From the NCBI GenBank assembly GCA_949300365.1, contig CASGEC010000001.1, positions 150,545-214,544 of the forward strand: a DNA stretch of 64,000 nucleotides, given 5' to 3'. Positions 39,401 to 45,524 of this stretch are shown piece by piece. The notes under the pieces were generated by a model, which did not search any database, was not told where the DNA came from, and saw only the letters and a list, made by a program, of their open reading frames with translations. Numbering within the stretch: position 1 is the first letter of the stretch; every line of letters starts with the position of its first letter. Both the position numbers and the translations under genes were made by a program. The stretch comes from an uncultured Bacillota bacterium. GTDB lineage: Bacteria; Bacillota_I; Bacilli_A; RFN20; CAG-288.

Positions 39401-39918
39401 AGGTCTTCCAGAACGTGAAGATCTTCACCTCCTATACGACCTACATCCTCTTTGACCTCCTTGTCATCCGCGGCGAGGGCGAAAACGCCCAGACCATTTC
39501 CCTGGGCCGCTCCTTCAAGAGCCAGTCCGGCGGCGAGACGCAGACGCCTTTCTATATCGCAATCCTCGCCTCCTTCGCCTCCCTTTGCCGAGCCAACAAC
39601 CCCAAGGACAACAACACCCTGCGCCTTGTCATCTTCGACGAGGCCTTCTCCAAGATGGACTCCGCCCGTATCCGCCGCTCCACCGACCTTCTGCGGCAAT
39701 TCGGCCTCCAGGCGATCCTCTCCACGCCGAGCGAGAAGCTCAGGGACCTTGTCAGCTATGTCGACTTGATCCTTGTTGCCATCCACGACGACAGGAGAAA
39801 GCGCTCCGGCTTGGATGTCTATCAGGACAAGAAGAAGGCCAAGGCCGAAAGCGAAAAGCAACAAAACAAGGAAGAAACACCTTCTCCCGCACCCGAAGAG
39901 ACGCCTTCGGAACAATAG
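36418..39918 (+). CDS. jetC: JetC/MksB-like SMC ATPase
   Basis: This 1166-residue protein has the SMC-like layout. An N-terminal head carries Walker A TGPNGTGKSTIID (about residues 30-42). Long coiled coils (about 230-470 and 690-960) flank a hinge-like region. The C-terminal head has signature SQSGGETQTPFYIAI and Walker B VIFDEAFSKMD. This is the JetC/MksB type rather than canonical Smc. In Wadjet systems the complex extrudes plasmid DNA that JetD then cuts; MksBEF complexes also organise chromosomes. AAGGAGG precedes the ATG. The last 40 residues are a charged, proline-rich tail. No jetD follows. Confidence 0.92.
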   Translation: MKNLVKLRLINWHYFSNTTTDIKNITFLTGPNGTGKSTIIDAMQILILGSTRPDNFNKAANEKGRSGRSLLSYLRGQTGVSDNGNVINLRPGNFTSYIAMEIHDDQEDRTFTMGVVFDVDSADNVDKHYFYLDSPFPENGFSNSDTESNPKKVRPLMYRELSAYVRQNYKVNHFRFFDTDTDYQTFAKEAFGNLPDKYFSLFKKAVSFAPISDISSFITEYICDVDKTVDIEPMKKNIEQYKILELEAKNLKTKVESLTRIKETFDSVRSYNKRLDMLTYVNARVLYEEGRRKLKSLEDRLSSDNKRLIAISDQLAIHDSQIEELRKDMDSYQAKKLQSSSYSLTEKLSMKKDNITKQITSIEMQVSTVMTRLTHYVHDYLEVCQNFVTFYSQFDTKRLGGKVATVFDELLELLKDIVGECHSLLEAIDTDHVDFSAVKAFRNDMEHLKNLAIQTRSLLNEELYKIASDLQSLQRDLSEVNSGQKPFSQLGPNYLAIKTALETALKSRHSDSYVHIYCDLVDVNDPEWTMALEAVLFNQKFNFFVNPKYYEEANRILKELVANYNYYRVSLVDTERLLASNIVANEDSIANLIDTQDEGARVYTDYLLGRIRKCQTFEEARRSGSGLLSDCTGYRGFATWYLNKANARVFFLGTRVSNDTKALSAKDYQEMNRRHSLFSEAINKIQTLLTLPVMSEAELQTYQADIDRTSEIALLQQNLNNVDSEMHDASMGDMAEVQKKIDAIQADIDTLNKEREDLLTERGSLINETNRLNGEEIPVATKNMEDFRRELSHFDEKVVNEEYEPFFNKLLDEQQMTLPQIRTEASKEYLQASNKQRYDRENLLRLRSDYCAAYHLNYDTSSLTSNDEFDKELENISKVMLPEYEEKIRQAHEASIREFKDDFVYKLRTSIETVHAQIDELNQALADSHFGRDTYQFKITPNKDYIEYYNMIMDPLLLKAGDAEQLFMEKYKTTMDDLFTLISSSTSAKAEEREQVFQNVKIFTSYTTYILFDLLVIRGEGENAQTISLGRSFKSQSGGETQTPFYIAILASFASLCRANNPKDNNTLRLVIFDEAFSKMDSARIRRSTDLLRQFGLQAILSTPSEKLRDLVSYVDLILVAIHDDRRKRSGLDVYQDKKKAKAESEKQQNKEETPSPAPEETPSEQ

Positions 39919-39926
39919 AAAGACTG

Positions 39927-39957
39927 GGCTGTCTGGACTTCTCCGGGCAGCCTTTTT
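39927..39957 (+). terminator. Terminator of the jetABC-like operon
   Basis: GGCTGTC pairs with GGCAGCC (one G-U) across a 12-base loop, followed by TTTTT. It closes the operon directly after jetC. Confidence 0.85.
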
Positions 39958-40015
39958 CATGGCAAGGAAAAAGGCATCGGTGTTTTCGATGCCAAGTGTC
40001 TTCCTTAAGGAGAGC

Positions 40016-40267
40016 CTAGCCCTTCAAGCCGCGGGCTTGTCGATCCATGTCCTCGACGACGATGTCATAGATCTCGCCCAGGGTGGAACAATACTCCAGG
40101 ACCTTCCAGGGCTCGTTGGTGTGGAAGTGGATCTTGATGAGGCTGTCGTCGCCGACGGCAAGGAGGCAATCCCCCTTGAAGTGGGTGCGGAAGTACTCGT
40201 TGATGGCATTCTCGTCAAGGCCTTTGCCTTCGATGAGAAGCTGGGTGTCGTAACGGAATTCAAGCAT
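40016..40267 (-). CDS. Stand-alone FakA/DAK-like C-terminal domain protein
   Basis: This 83-residue protein matches only the C-terminal domain of FakA-type fatty acid kinases: YDTQLLIEGKGL at the start and GDDSLIKIHFHTNEPWKVLEY in the middle. The ATP-binding DhaL domain is absent, and the ribosome site GGAG before ATG 40267 shows it is a complete small gene, not a fragment. In FakA this domain contacts the FakB lipid carrier, so it may bind a FakB/DegV-type protein. No such gene is in the window. Confidence 0.82.
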   Translation of the reverse strand: MLEFRYDTQLLIEGKGLDENAINEYFRTHFKGDCLLAVGDDSLIKIHFHTNEPWKVLEYCSTLGEIYDIVVEDMDRQARGLKG

Positions 40268-40379
40268 GTCTTTTCTCCTTTGTTTCTGACTTAGGAACAG
40301 AAGGATTATAGGACAAAAAGGGAAGGAAAGGCAGTCTTTGTCACGCTGGATGGGGGAGGAAAGGAAGGAAACCTTCTTT

Positions 40380-40424
40380 GACTTCTAGCAAACTTCTAGA
40401 TAGCTTCCAGGACTTCCAGATAGC
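40380..40424. repeat. Phased CTTCTAG repeats, downstream copy
   Basis: Four CTTC(T/C)AG motifs are spaced about 9-12 bp. The 43 bases at 40382-40424 match the upstream copy at 41914-41956 at 42 positions in the same orientation. The copy abuts the stop codon of the AlbA-type gene. Confidence 0.85.
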
Positions 40425-41857
40425 TAGACCAGCTTGACGATGTCCCTGTTGTCGTAATAGGTGTCCGCTCTTCTCGAATCGTTTAGGAGGAGGAGATTGG
40501 CTTTTATAAGCCGTCCTAGGACATCCTTTCGAAGATAGGTCGAGACCTTCAGGGAGAGGAAGGCGGCGATTTCCTCGATCGTCCGTGGCTTGACGTAGCA
40601 GAAGCTGAGGATCCGGGCCTGTTTGTCGCTTAAGGTATCCCACTGAGGGCAGGTGACGGCGACTTCCTTTGTCTCGTCGTCGATTATTCCCGGGAGATAA
40701 TGGACATTCGGAAGGACAAGGGTGACGCAGGTCGGGGTTGAGGAAACGTAGGGTTGGTGCTTCTTGTTCATGGTGGCATATTCTGCGGCAATCTTGTCAA
40801 ATCCGCTGCCTTCCTTTTCCATGAGTCGGCAGAGGGAGAGGATGCTGCAGATGAGCTCGTTTCGCCTTCCTGGCTGGATGGAACGGATGTCCTTTTCCTT
40901 CTTCAACAGGAGGCCGCCGATCATTCCTCCTGGACTGGTGATTTCCAATCGATCCCTAAAAAGCGTGACTTCGATCTGGGAGCCGCGGATGAAATAGTTC
41001 CGATGCGCATAGGCATTGACAAGGCCTTCCAGCAGAGCACGCTTAGGATAGTCGGATTCCTTTTGACGTCCGCTGTCGGTCTTTCTTTCGTAAGAGAACA
41101 TGTTGGCGTCGATGGTCTTGAGGACGAACTGCAATCCGTCGAGAATGTTGCCATTGAATTCGCCAAGGCTCTTGAAAACACTGCCTCCCTTGTCGATACC
41201 ATCCCAAAGGGTGATTTTGACGAGATTGTCCGGAGAGTGGAAATCGTCCCGGAAGAGAAGCGAGCCGTTTTTCAGCTTTCCGCCTTCGGTGAAAAAGCCG
41301 ATGGCATGCAATTGCTTCTCCTCGAGTTTCCGTCCGGTCTGCTGCTCATATCTTTCAAAGAGACGGCAAAAGTCCTTGGGGTCAAAGGGAATGTCCGTCT
41401 TCTGTTCATCAAAGGATGACTCTTTTCCGGAAAGGACCATCTGGATGATCTCTTCCCGGCTTGCCGGGGAATTCTGTCCCTCCGCACGAACGTAGATGGC
41501 CGGAATGTCATGGAAATGGAGGATGAGCGGGGGCTCCACGCTTTTCTGGATAGTGATTTCGATGACGTAGAGATCCTTTTCGGCAGGAAGATAGCGGAAG
41601 GAGAAAAGGGGCATGGGACGAATGTGTTCCTTGACATTGCGGAGGAAAAGCTGGACCTGCTTGTCGACAAGATCCTTGGGAATGCCGACGGGCGTGCCGT
41701 TGTCTTCAACACCGACGTAGAGCGTTCCGCCAAGGGTATTGGCAAAGGCGGCAACGGTTTTCAGCCAGGAATAGGCCTTTTCCCCATCGCCGAGGATTCT
41801 TTTGAATTCATTCGTTGTGCTCTCGAACTCTTCCTTGAGTTTGGGAATGGGACTCAT
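40424..41857 (-). CDS. AlbA_2/Schlafen-type ATP-binding regulator
   Basis: This 477-residue protein has three parts. The N-terminal AlbA_2 (Schlafen-like) domain contains ESTTNEFKRIL and AAFANTLGGTLYVGVEDNG. The middle GHKL-type ATP-binding region shows EGLVNAYAHRNYF and RLEITSPGGMIGGL. The C-terminal winged helix (about 400-477) contains LSDKQARILSFCYVKPRTIEE. Such proteins are often encoded near mobile or defence genes and are thought to act as regulators. AAGGAGG lies before ATG 41857. Near-identical CTTCTAG arrays flank both ends of the gene and are natural candidates for its own binding sites. Confidence 0.87.
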   Translation of the reverse strand: MSPIPKLKEEFESTTNEFKRILGDGEKAYSWLKTVAAFANTLGGTLYVGVEDNGTPVGIPKDLVDKQVQLFLRNVKEHIRPMPLFSFRYLPAEKDLYVIEITIQKSVEPPLILHFHDIPAIYVRAEGQNSPASREEIIQMVLSGKESSFDEQKTDIPFDPKDFCRLFERYEQQTGRKLEEKQLHAIGFFTEGGKLKNGSLLFRDDFHSPDNLVKITLWDGIDKGGSVFKSLGEFNGNILDGLQFVLKTIDANMFSYERKTDSGRQKESDYPKRALLEGLVNAYAHRNYFIRGSQIEVTLFRDRLEITSPGGMIGGLLLKKEKDIRSIQPGRRNELICSILSLCRLMEKEGSGFDKIAAEYATMNKKHQPYVSSTPTCVTLVLPNVHYLPGIIDDETKEVAVTCPQWDTLSDKQARILSFCYVKPRTIEEIAAFLSLKVSTYLRKDVLGRLIKANLLLLNDSRRADTYYDNRDIVKLV

Positions 41858-41889
41858 GGGACGCCTCCTTCGTCTTCCTATTTTAGCAC

Positions 41890-41956
41890 GACTTCTAGTA
41901 AACTTCTAATTAGCTTCTAGCAAACTTCTAGATAGCTTCCAGAACTTCCAGATAGC
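41890..41956. repeat. Phased CTTCTAG repeats, upstream copy
   Basis: Six CTTC(T/C)A-type motifs follow at roughly helical-turn spacing, made of three about 22-bp units of decreasing identity. The array starts 33 bases upstream of the AlbA-type start codon, within its likely promoter. Confidence 0.85.
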
Positions 41957-41994
41957 AGGAAGTCGAAAGGAATGGCCGTGGATTTCCTTTGGCG

Positions 41995-42010
41995 TTAATA
42001 TTTCCTTAAC
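41995..42010 (+). promoter_or_regulatory. Candidate OmpR/PhoB-type operator
   Basis: TTAAT (41995-41999) and TTAAC (42006-42010) repeat with an 11-bp period upstream of the response regulator gene, the spacing typical of OmpR-family binding sites; a related CTAAC follows at 42025. This may allow autoregulation. Confidence 0.35.
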
Positions 42011-42049
42011 ATCGCTTTGCTATGCTAACGAAAACATCTGGGAGGCATT

Positions 42050-42721
42050 ATGGTCCAAATACTGCTTGCGGAAGACGACAAGGCCCTCAACGAGCTTTTG
42101 CTCTCGACATTGAAGAAGGAGGGCTATTCTGTCTTTCCTGCCTTCGATGGCAAGGAGGCGATTGAGATCTTCGAAAGGGAGAAAATCGATCTCCTTGTGA
42201 CGGACGTCATGATGCCAATTTTGGATGGCTTTTCCTTGGCAAGCAAGGTGCGTTCCCTTGATGAGAAGGTTCCGATCCTCTTCCTGACGGCATTGGACGA
42301 CAAGAATTCCAAGGAAAGAGGATTCCGTCTAGGAATCGATGACTATGTGGAGAAGCCATTTGATATGGATATCCTCCTTCTGAGGATTGCTTCCCTTCTT
42401 AGAAGGGCGAACATCCAGATGCGGAAGGAACTTGTCGTCGGCAATCTCCGCATGGACGAGGAGGAGCATACGGCCTATGTCAATGGCAAGGAACTGAACC
42501 TGACCGTAAGGGAATTCGACTTGCTCTACAAGTTCCTCTCCTTCCCGAAGAAGACGTTCACGAGGGGGCAGCTGATGGATGAATTCTGGGGATACGATTC
42601 CTCGGCCACAAGCCGCACGGTGGATGTCTATATGTCGAAGCTTCGGGAGAAGACGGCTGAGTGCGATGGTTTTCGCATCGTGACCATGCACGGCTTGGGC
42701 TACAAGGCGGTATTATCATGA
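42050..42721 (+). CDS. OmpR-family response regulator
   Basis: This 223-residue regulator has a receiver domain with AEDD, the phospho-acceptor in LLVTDVMMPILDG (aspartate near 53) and the conserved lysine in VEKPFD. A winged-helix DNA-binding domain carries LTVREFDLLYKFLSFPKKTFTR and SRTVDVYMSKLREK. GGGAGG precedes the ATG. The kinase gene overlaps its stop by ATGA, so the pair is coupled. The membrane proteins downstream suggest an envelope-related stimulus. Confidence 0.95.
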   Translation: MVQILLAEDDKALNELLLSTLKKEGYSVFPAFDGKEAIEIFEREKIDLLVTDVMMPILDGFSLASKVRSLDEKVPILFLTALDDKNSKERGFRLGIDDYVEKPFDMDILLLRIASLLRRANIQMRKELVVGNLRMDEEEHTAYVNGKELNLTVREFDLLYKFLSFPKKTFTRGQLMDEFWGYDSSATSRTVDVYMSKLREKTAECDGFRIVTMHGLGYKAVLS

Positions 42722-43773
42722 ACAGGAAAAGAAAATGGCGCTTCTCTATCGCCGGCACTCTGCTTCAGAGCATCTACTTCCTCATCATCGTCACGATCAG
42801 CATCTTTGTCTACAACAAGGCGGTGGAGACCTTTCCCGGAAGGCCCTTTGTCGTCTTCCTTCTTATCGCCCTCTGTATCCTCTTCTTTTCCTTGACGAGC
42901 GGCCTCTTGGACATCGCCCGAAGGAAGTGGACGATCGACCAGCCCGTGGAGAAGATAACAGACTTCACCTCCCTCATCGCAAAGGGGGACTTCAAAAGCC
43001 GCCTTCCCTTGGAGGAGAACCGCTTTTCCCCATTGGAGTTCTCCCTCATTGCCGATAACCTCAACAAGATGGCCGAGGAGCTGGAGAAGAACGAGGTCCT
43101 CAAGGAGGATTTCATCTCCAATGTCTCCCATGAGATGAAGACCCCTCTTGCCATCCTTTCCGGCTATGCCAAGGCCCTTCAGGACCCCAATCTGGATGAA
43201 GCGACAAGGAAGAAGTATCTCCAGACCATCGAGACGACGGCCAATAACCTCTCCCAGCTTGTCAAGAACATCCTCAGCCTCAGCCGGCTTGAGAACCAGA
43301 AAATCCTTCCGGACATGCAGATTGTCCAGGCAGACGAAATCCTTTCCGAGACCATCCTTCTCTATGAGGATAAAATCGAGGAGAAGAACATCCAGCTGGA
43401 ATGCGATATCGATGACGTCCGCTTCGTCAGCGAGCCTTCCTTCCTGAAGATCGTCTATTCCAACATCCTCTCCAATGCCGTCAAGTTCACCAAGGATGGC
43501 GGAAAGATCCTCGTCTCCTTGAAGAAGAAGGATGACGAAGTCGTCTTCCGGGTCCAGGACGAAGGCACGGGAATCCACAAGGAGAACCTGCCGCATATCT
43601 TCGAGAAGTTCTACCAGGAAGACACCTCCCACGCCAAGAATGGAAACGGCCTTGGCCTTGCCTTGGTCCAGAAAGTCATCGACCGCCTTGGCGGGACGAT
43701 CGAGGTGGAAAGCGAAGTCGGTGTCGGGACGACCTTCGTCATCACCCAGAAGCTCAAGGAGGAAGGACAATGA
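42718..43773 (+). CDS. Sensor histidine kinase
   Basis: This 351-residue membrane kinase has two transmembrane helices (about residues 10-29 and 41-64) with only a short outer loop, so it probably senses the membrane or a partner protein. A HAMP-like stretch follows. The H box is SNVSHEMKTPLAIL. The N box YSNILSNAVKFTKDG, G1 DEGTGI, F box FEKFYQ and G2 GLGLALVQKVI are all present. It overlaps the regulator upstream and the small membrane protein downstream, each by ATGA. Confidence 0.95.
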   Translation: MNRKRKWRFSIAGTLLQSIYFLIIVTISIFVYNKAVETFPGRPFVVFLLIALCILFFSLTSGLLDIARRKWTIDQPVEKITDFTSLIAKGDFKSRLPLEENRFSPLEFSLIADNLNKMAEELEKNEVLKEDFISNVSHEMKTPLAILSGYAKALQDPNLDEATRKKYLQTIETTANNLSQLVKNILSLSRLENQKILPDMQIVQADEILSETILLYEDKIEEKNIQLECDIDDVRFVSEPSFLKIVYSNILSNAVKFTKDGGKILVSLKKKDDEVVFRVQDEGTGIHKENLPHIFEKFYQEDTSHAKNGNGLGLALVQKVIDRLGGTIEVESEVGVGTTFVITQKLKEEGQ

Positions 43774-44171
43774 GGAACAAGGGCGAAAAAAGTTCCTATT
43801 CCTATCGGGCACCTACCGACAAGGAGAGGAAGGAAATCGAGGCCATAAGGGAGAAGTATCTCGATACGAATGCCGGATCGGCCATGACCAAGATCAAGAA
43901 GCTCGACAAGATGGTAAGACGCCTTGCCTTCTATCCTTCCCTCATCGTCGGCCTTCTAGGTTTCTCTTCCTTTGGATTGGGAATGGCTTTCTCTTTGAAA
44001 TGGAAGCTCCTCCATATCGGGATTCCCTTGACCATCGTCGGCATCGTCCTTCTTCTTCTGTCCCTTCCTATCCATATCTTCCTAGAACGGGCATTGAAGA
44101 AGCGCTACGGGCCGGAGATCCTCTCCCTTTCCAACAAGGCCCTCCAGGAGGGGGAGAAGGAAAAGGAGTGA
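43770..44171 (+). CDS. Two-helix membrane protein of the two-component operon
   Basis: This 133-residue protein has a charged cytoplasmic N-terminal 50 residues, two membrane helices (about 54-73 and 82-102) and a basic tail. It overlaps the kinase stop (ATGA). Its C-terminal half aligns with the next gene product: VRRL..GLLGFSSFGLGM and ALKKRYGPEILSLSNKAL against IRRP..GILGILLFGAGL and RRKKRYAKKVLALTDSLL. The two are therefore paralogues. I do not know the function; placement suggests it helps the sensor or is its target. Confidence 0.8.
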   Translation: MRNKGEKSSYSYRAPTDKERKEIEAIREKYLDTNAGSAMTKIKKLDKMVRRLAFYPSLIVGLLGFSSFGLGMAFSLKWKLLHIGIPLTIVGIVLLLLSLPIHIFLERALKKRYGPEILSLSNKALQEGEKEKE

Positions 44172-44296
44172 TGGACGAGTCTCTTTCTGTCCTTTAACAA
44201 AACAATTACAAAAGCCACACAAACAAAATACAAAAGTTTCACATAGGTCTAAAACATGCCTCCTAGAATGAAAAGGAAGACGTCAAGGAGGCAAGA

Positions 44297-44653
44297 ATGG
44301 ACCTAAGGAAAAGAAACGACATCCCCGCTTTCCGCAAAGACGCTCTCCCCGCGGAAAAAGAGGACGAAAGGTATGTCGAGCTGAAGAACCTGGAAAAGAA
44401 GATAAGAAGGCCTGTCGAAATCGTCTCTTTCCTTCTTGGCATTCTCGGCATCCTCCTTTTCGGTGCCGGGCTTTCCATCTGCCTTGAGGCACTGAAGGCA
44501 AGTTTCACCCTTGGCGTCGTTTTGGGCATTCTTGGCCTTTTTATTCTCCTTGTCACCTATCCTTTCGGGAAGAACTGGCTTGAGAGAAGGAAGAAGCGCT
44601 ATGCCAAGAAGGTCCTTGCCCTTACCGACTCGCTTCTCAACATCCAGGAATAG
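44297..44653 (+). CDS. Paralogous two-helix membrane protein
   Basis: This 118-residue protein repeats the layout of the preceding gene product: a charged N terminus with a KEDERYVELKNLEKKI helix, two membrane helices (about 43-63 and 72-94) and a basic tail. AAGGAGG lies six bases before the ATG. A 125-base AT-rich gap separates it from the preceding gene and contains TAGAAT at 44264 and two ACAAAA(T)-rich repeats (44199-44236), so it may have its own promoter under the adjacent regulator. Confidence 0.8.
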   Translation: MDLRKRNDIPAFRKDALPAEKEDERYVELKNLEKKIRRPVEIVSFLLGILGILLFGAGLSICLEALKASFTLGVVLGILGLFILLVTYPFGKNWLERRKKRYAKKVLALTDSLLNIQE

Positions 44654-44660
44654 GAGGAAA

Positions 44661-45458
44661 ATGGAAATGGATCTCTTCCGCAGGATTTTCTATCCGATCG
44701 AGGCGCTCGTCTACTTCGTCCTGATGGTCCTTGCCGGCACGACCATCTGCGGCGCGACGCACTATTGGGACATCACCCAGGCCCAGACCATCACGATCGC
44801 CACCGCCTCGGGCATCGTCGGCATCTTTGCGCCGGTCTTGGTGGAGAAACTCTTCAAGATCAAGTTCTCCCACCTGATCGACATCCTCATCGCCGTCGAT
44901 CTCTTTGCCGCCATCATCCTCGGCGAGGCCTTGACCTTCTACTATTACTTCCCGGGCATGGACAAGATCTTCCACTTCTGTGCGACGGCCGAGCTTGCCC
45001 TAGGCGGCTATGTCCTTGCCAAGTACTTTTTGGGAAAGACGAACAAGGGGAAGCACCACGTCCTCTTCGCTTTGATCTTTGCCTTCTTCTTTGCCATCGC
45101 CTTCCAGGCCTTCTGGGAACTGTATGAGTTTACCTTCAACCAGATTGCCGGAACCAACATGCAGAAGTATATCCCCTCGGAGTTCTACGACCGGATCGAT
45201 GCCGATGGCGTTCTCCAGCTCTCCCAGGAGGAAATCGCCGCATTCTTCAGCCAGTTTGGTGGATACCATTTTGCCCTTGAGGATACGATGTATGATATCG
45301 TCGCCGATTGCCTTGGCGCCTTGACGGGCTGTGTGGGATGCGCTGTCCTCTTCCACTTCTATCCCCATCTCCAGGACCATATCATCTATCGCCCGGAAAC
45401 GGAAGCGGTCCTTGAAGAAGGCGAGGAAAACACGCTCAACCATAAGAGACAAAACTAG
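44661..45458 (+). CDS. Polytopic membrane protein, unknown function
   Basis: This 265-residue protein has about six membrane segments, with FHFCATAELALGGYVLAKYF and AFQAFWELYEFTFNQIAG in the middle. Conserved-looking histidine, glutamate and aspartate residues lie in or near helices (DKIFHF, EDTMYDIVADCLGAL), a pattern seen in DUF2238-like integral proteins. AGGAGG is three bases before ATG 44661 and nine before ATG 44667, so either start is possible. It closes the two-component operon and is followed by a terminator. Confidence 0.8.
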   Translation: MEMDLFRRIFYPIEALVYFVLMVLAGTTICGATHYWDITQAQTITIATASGIVGIFAPVLVEKLFKIKFSHLIDILIAVDLFAAIILGEALTFYYYFPGMDKIFHFCATAELALGGYVLAKYFLGKTNKGKHHVLFALIFAFFFAIAFQAFWELYEFTFNQIAGTNMQKYIPSEFYDRIDADGVLQLSQEEIAAFFSQFGGYHFALEDTMYDIVADCLGALTGCVGCAVLFHFYPHLQDHIIYRPETEAVLEEGEENTLNHKRQN

Positions 45459-45463
45459 ACAAA

Positions 45464-45494
45464 GGAAAGGGCAGGTCGTGGGCCTGCCCCTTTT
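45464..45494. terminator. Bidirectional terminator
   Basis: GGGCAGG (45469-45475) pairs with CCTGCCC (45483-45489), with A-rich sequence on one side and CTTTTGT on the other. It lies between the convergent membrane protein and EF-G-like genes. Confidence 0.85.
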
Positions 45495-45524
45495 GTCTGC
45501 TGTGTATTTGAGGAATCCTTTTCC

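Noticed and set aside
37435..39960. Long open frame of 841 codons on the minus strand
   Set aside because: It is antisense to the jetC-like gene and has no recognisable domain or ribosome site.
40016..41857. Candidate missing Wadjet effector next to jetC
   Set aside because: The 83-residue FakA-like protein and the AlbA-type ATPase are on the opposite strand beyond a terminator, and neither has toprim or nuclease motifs.
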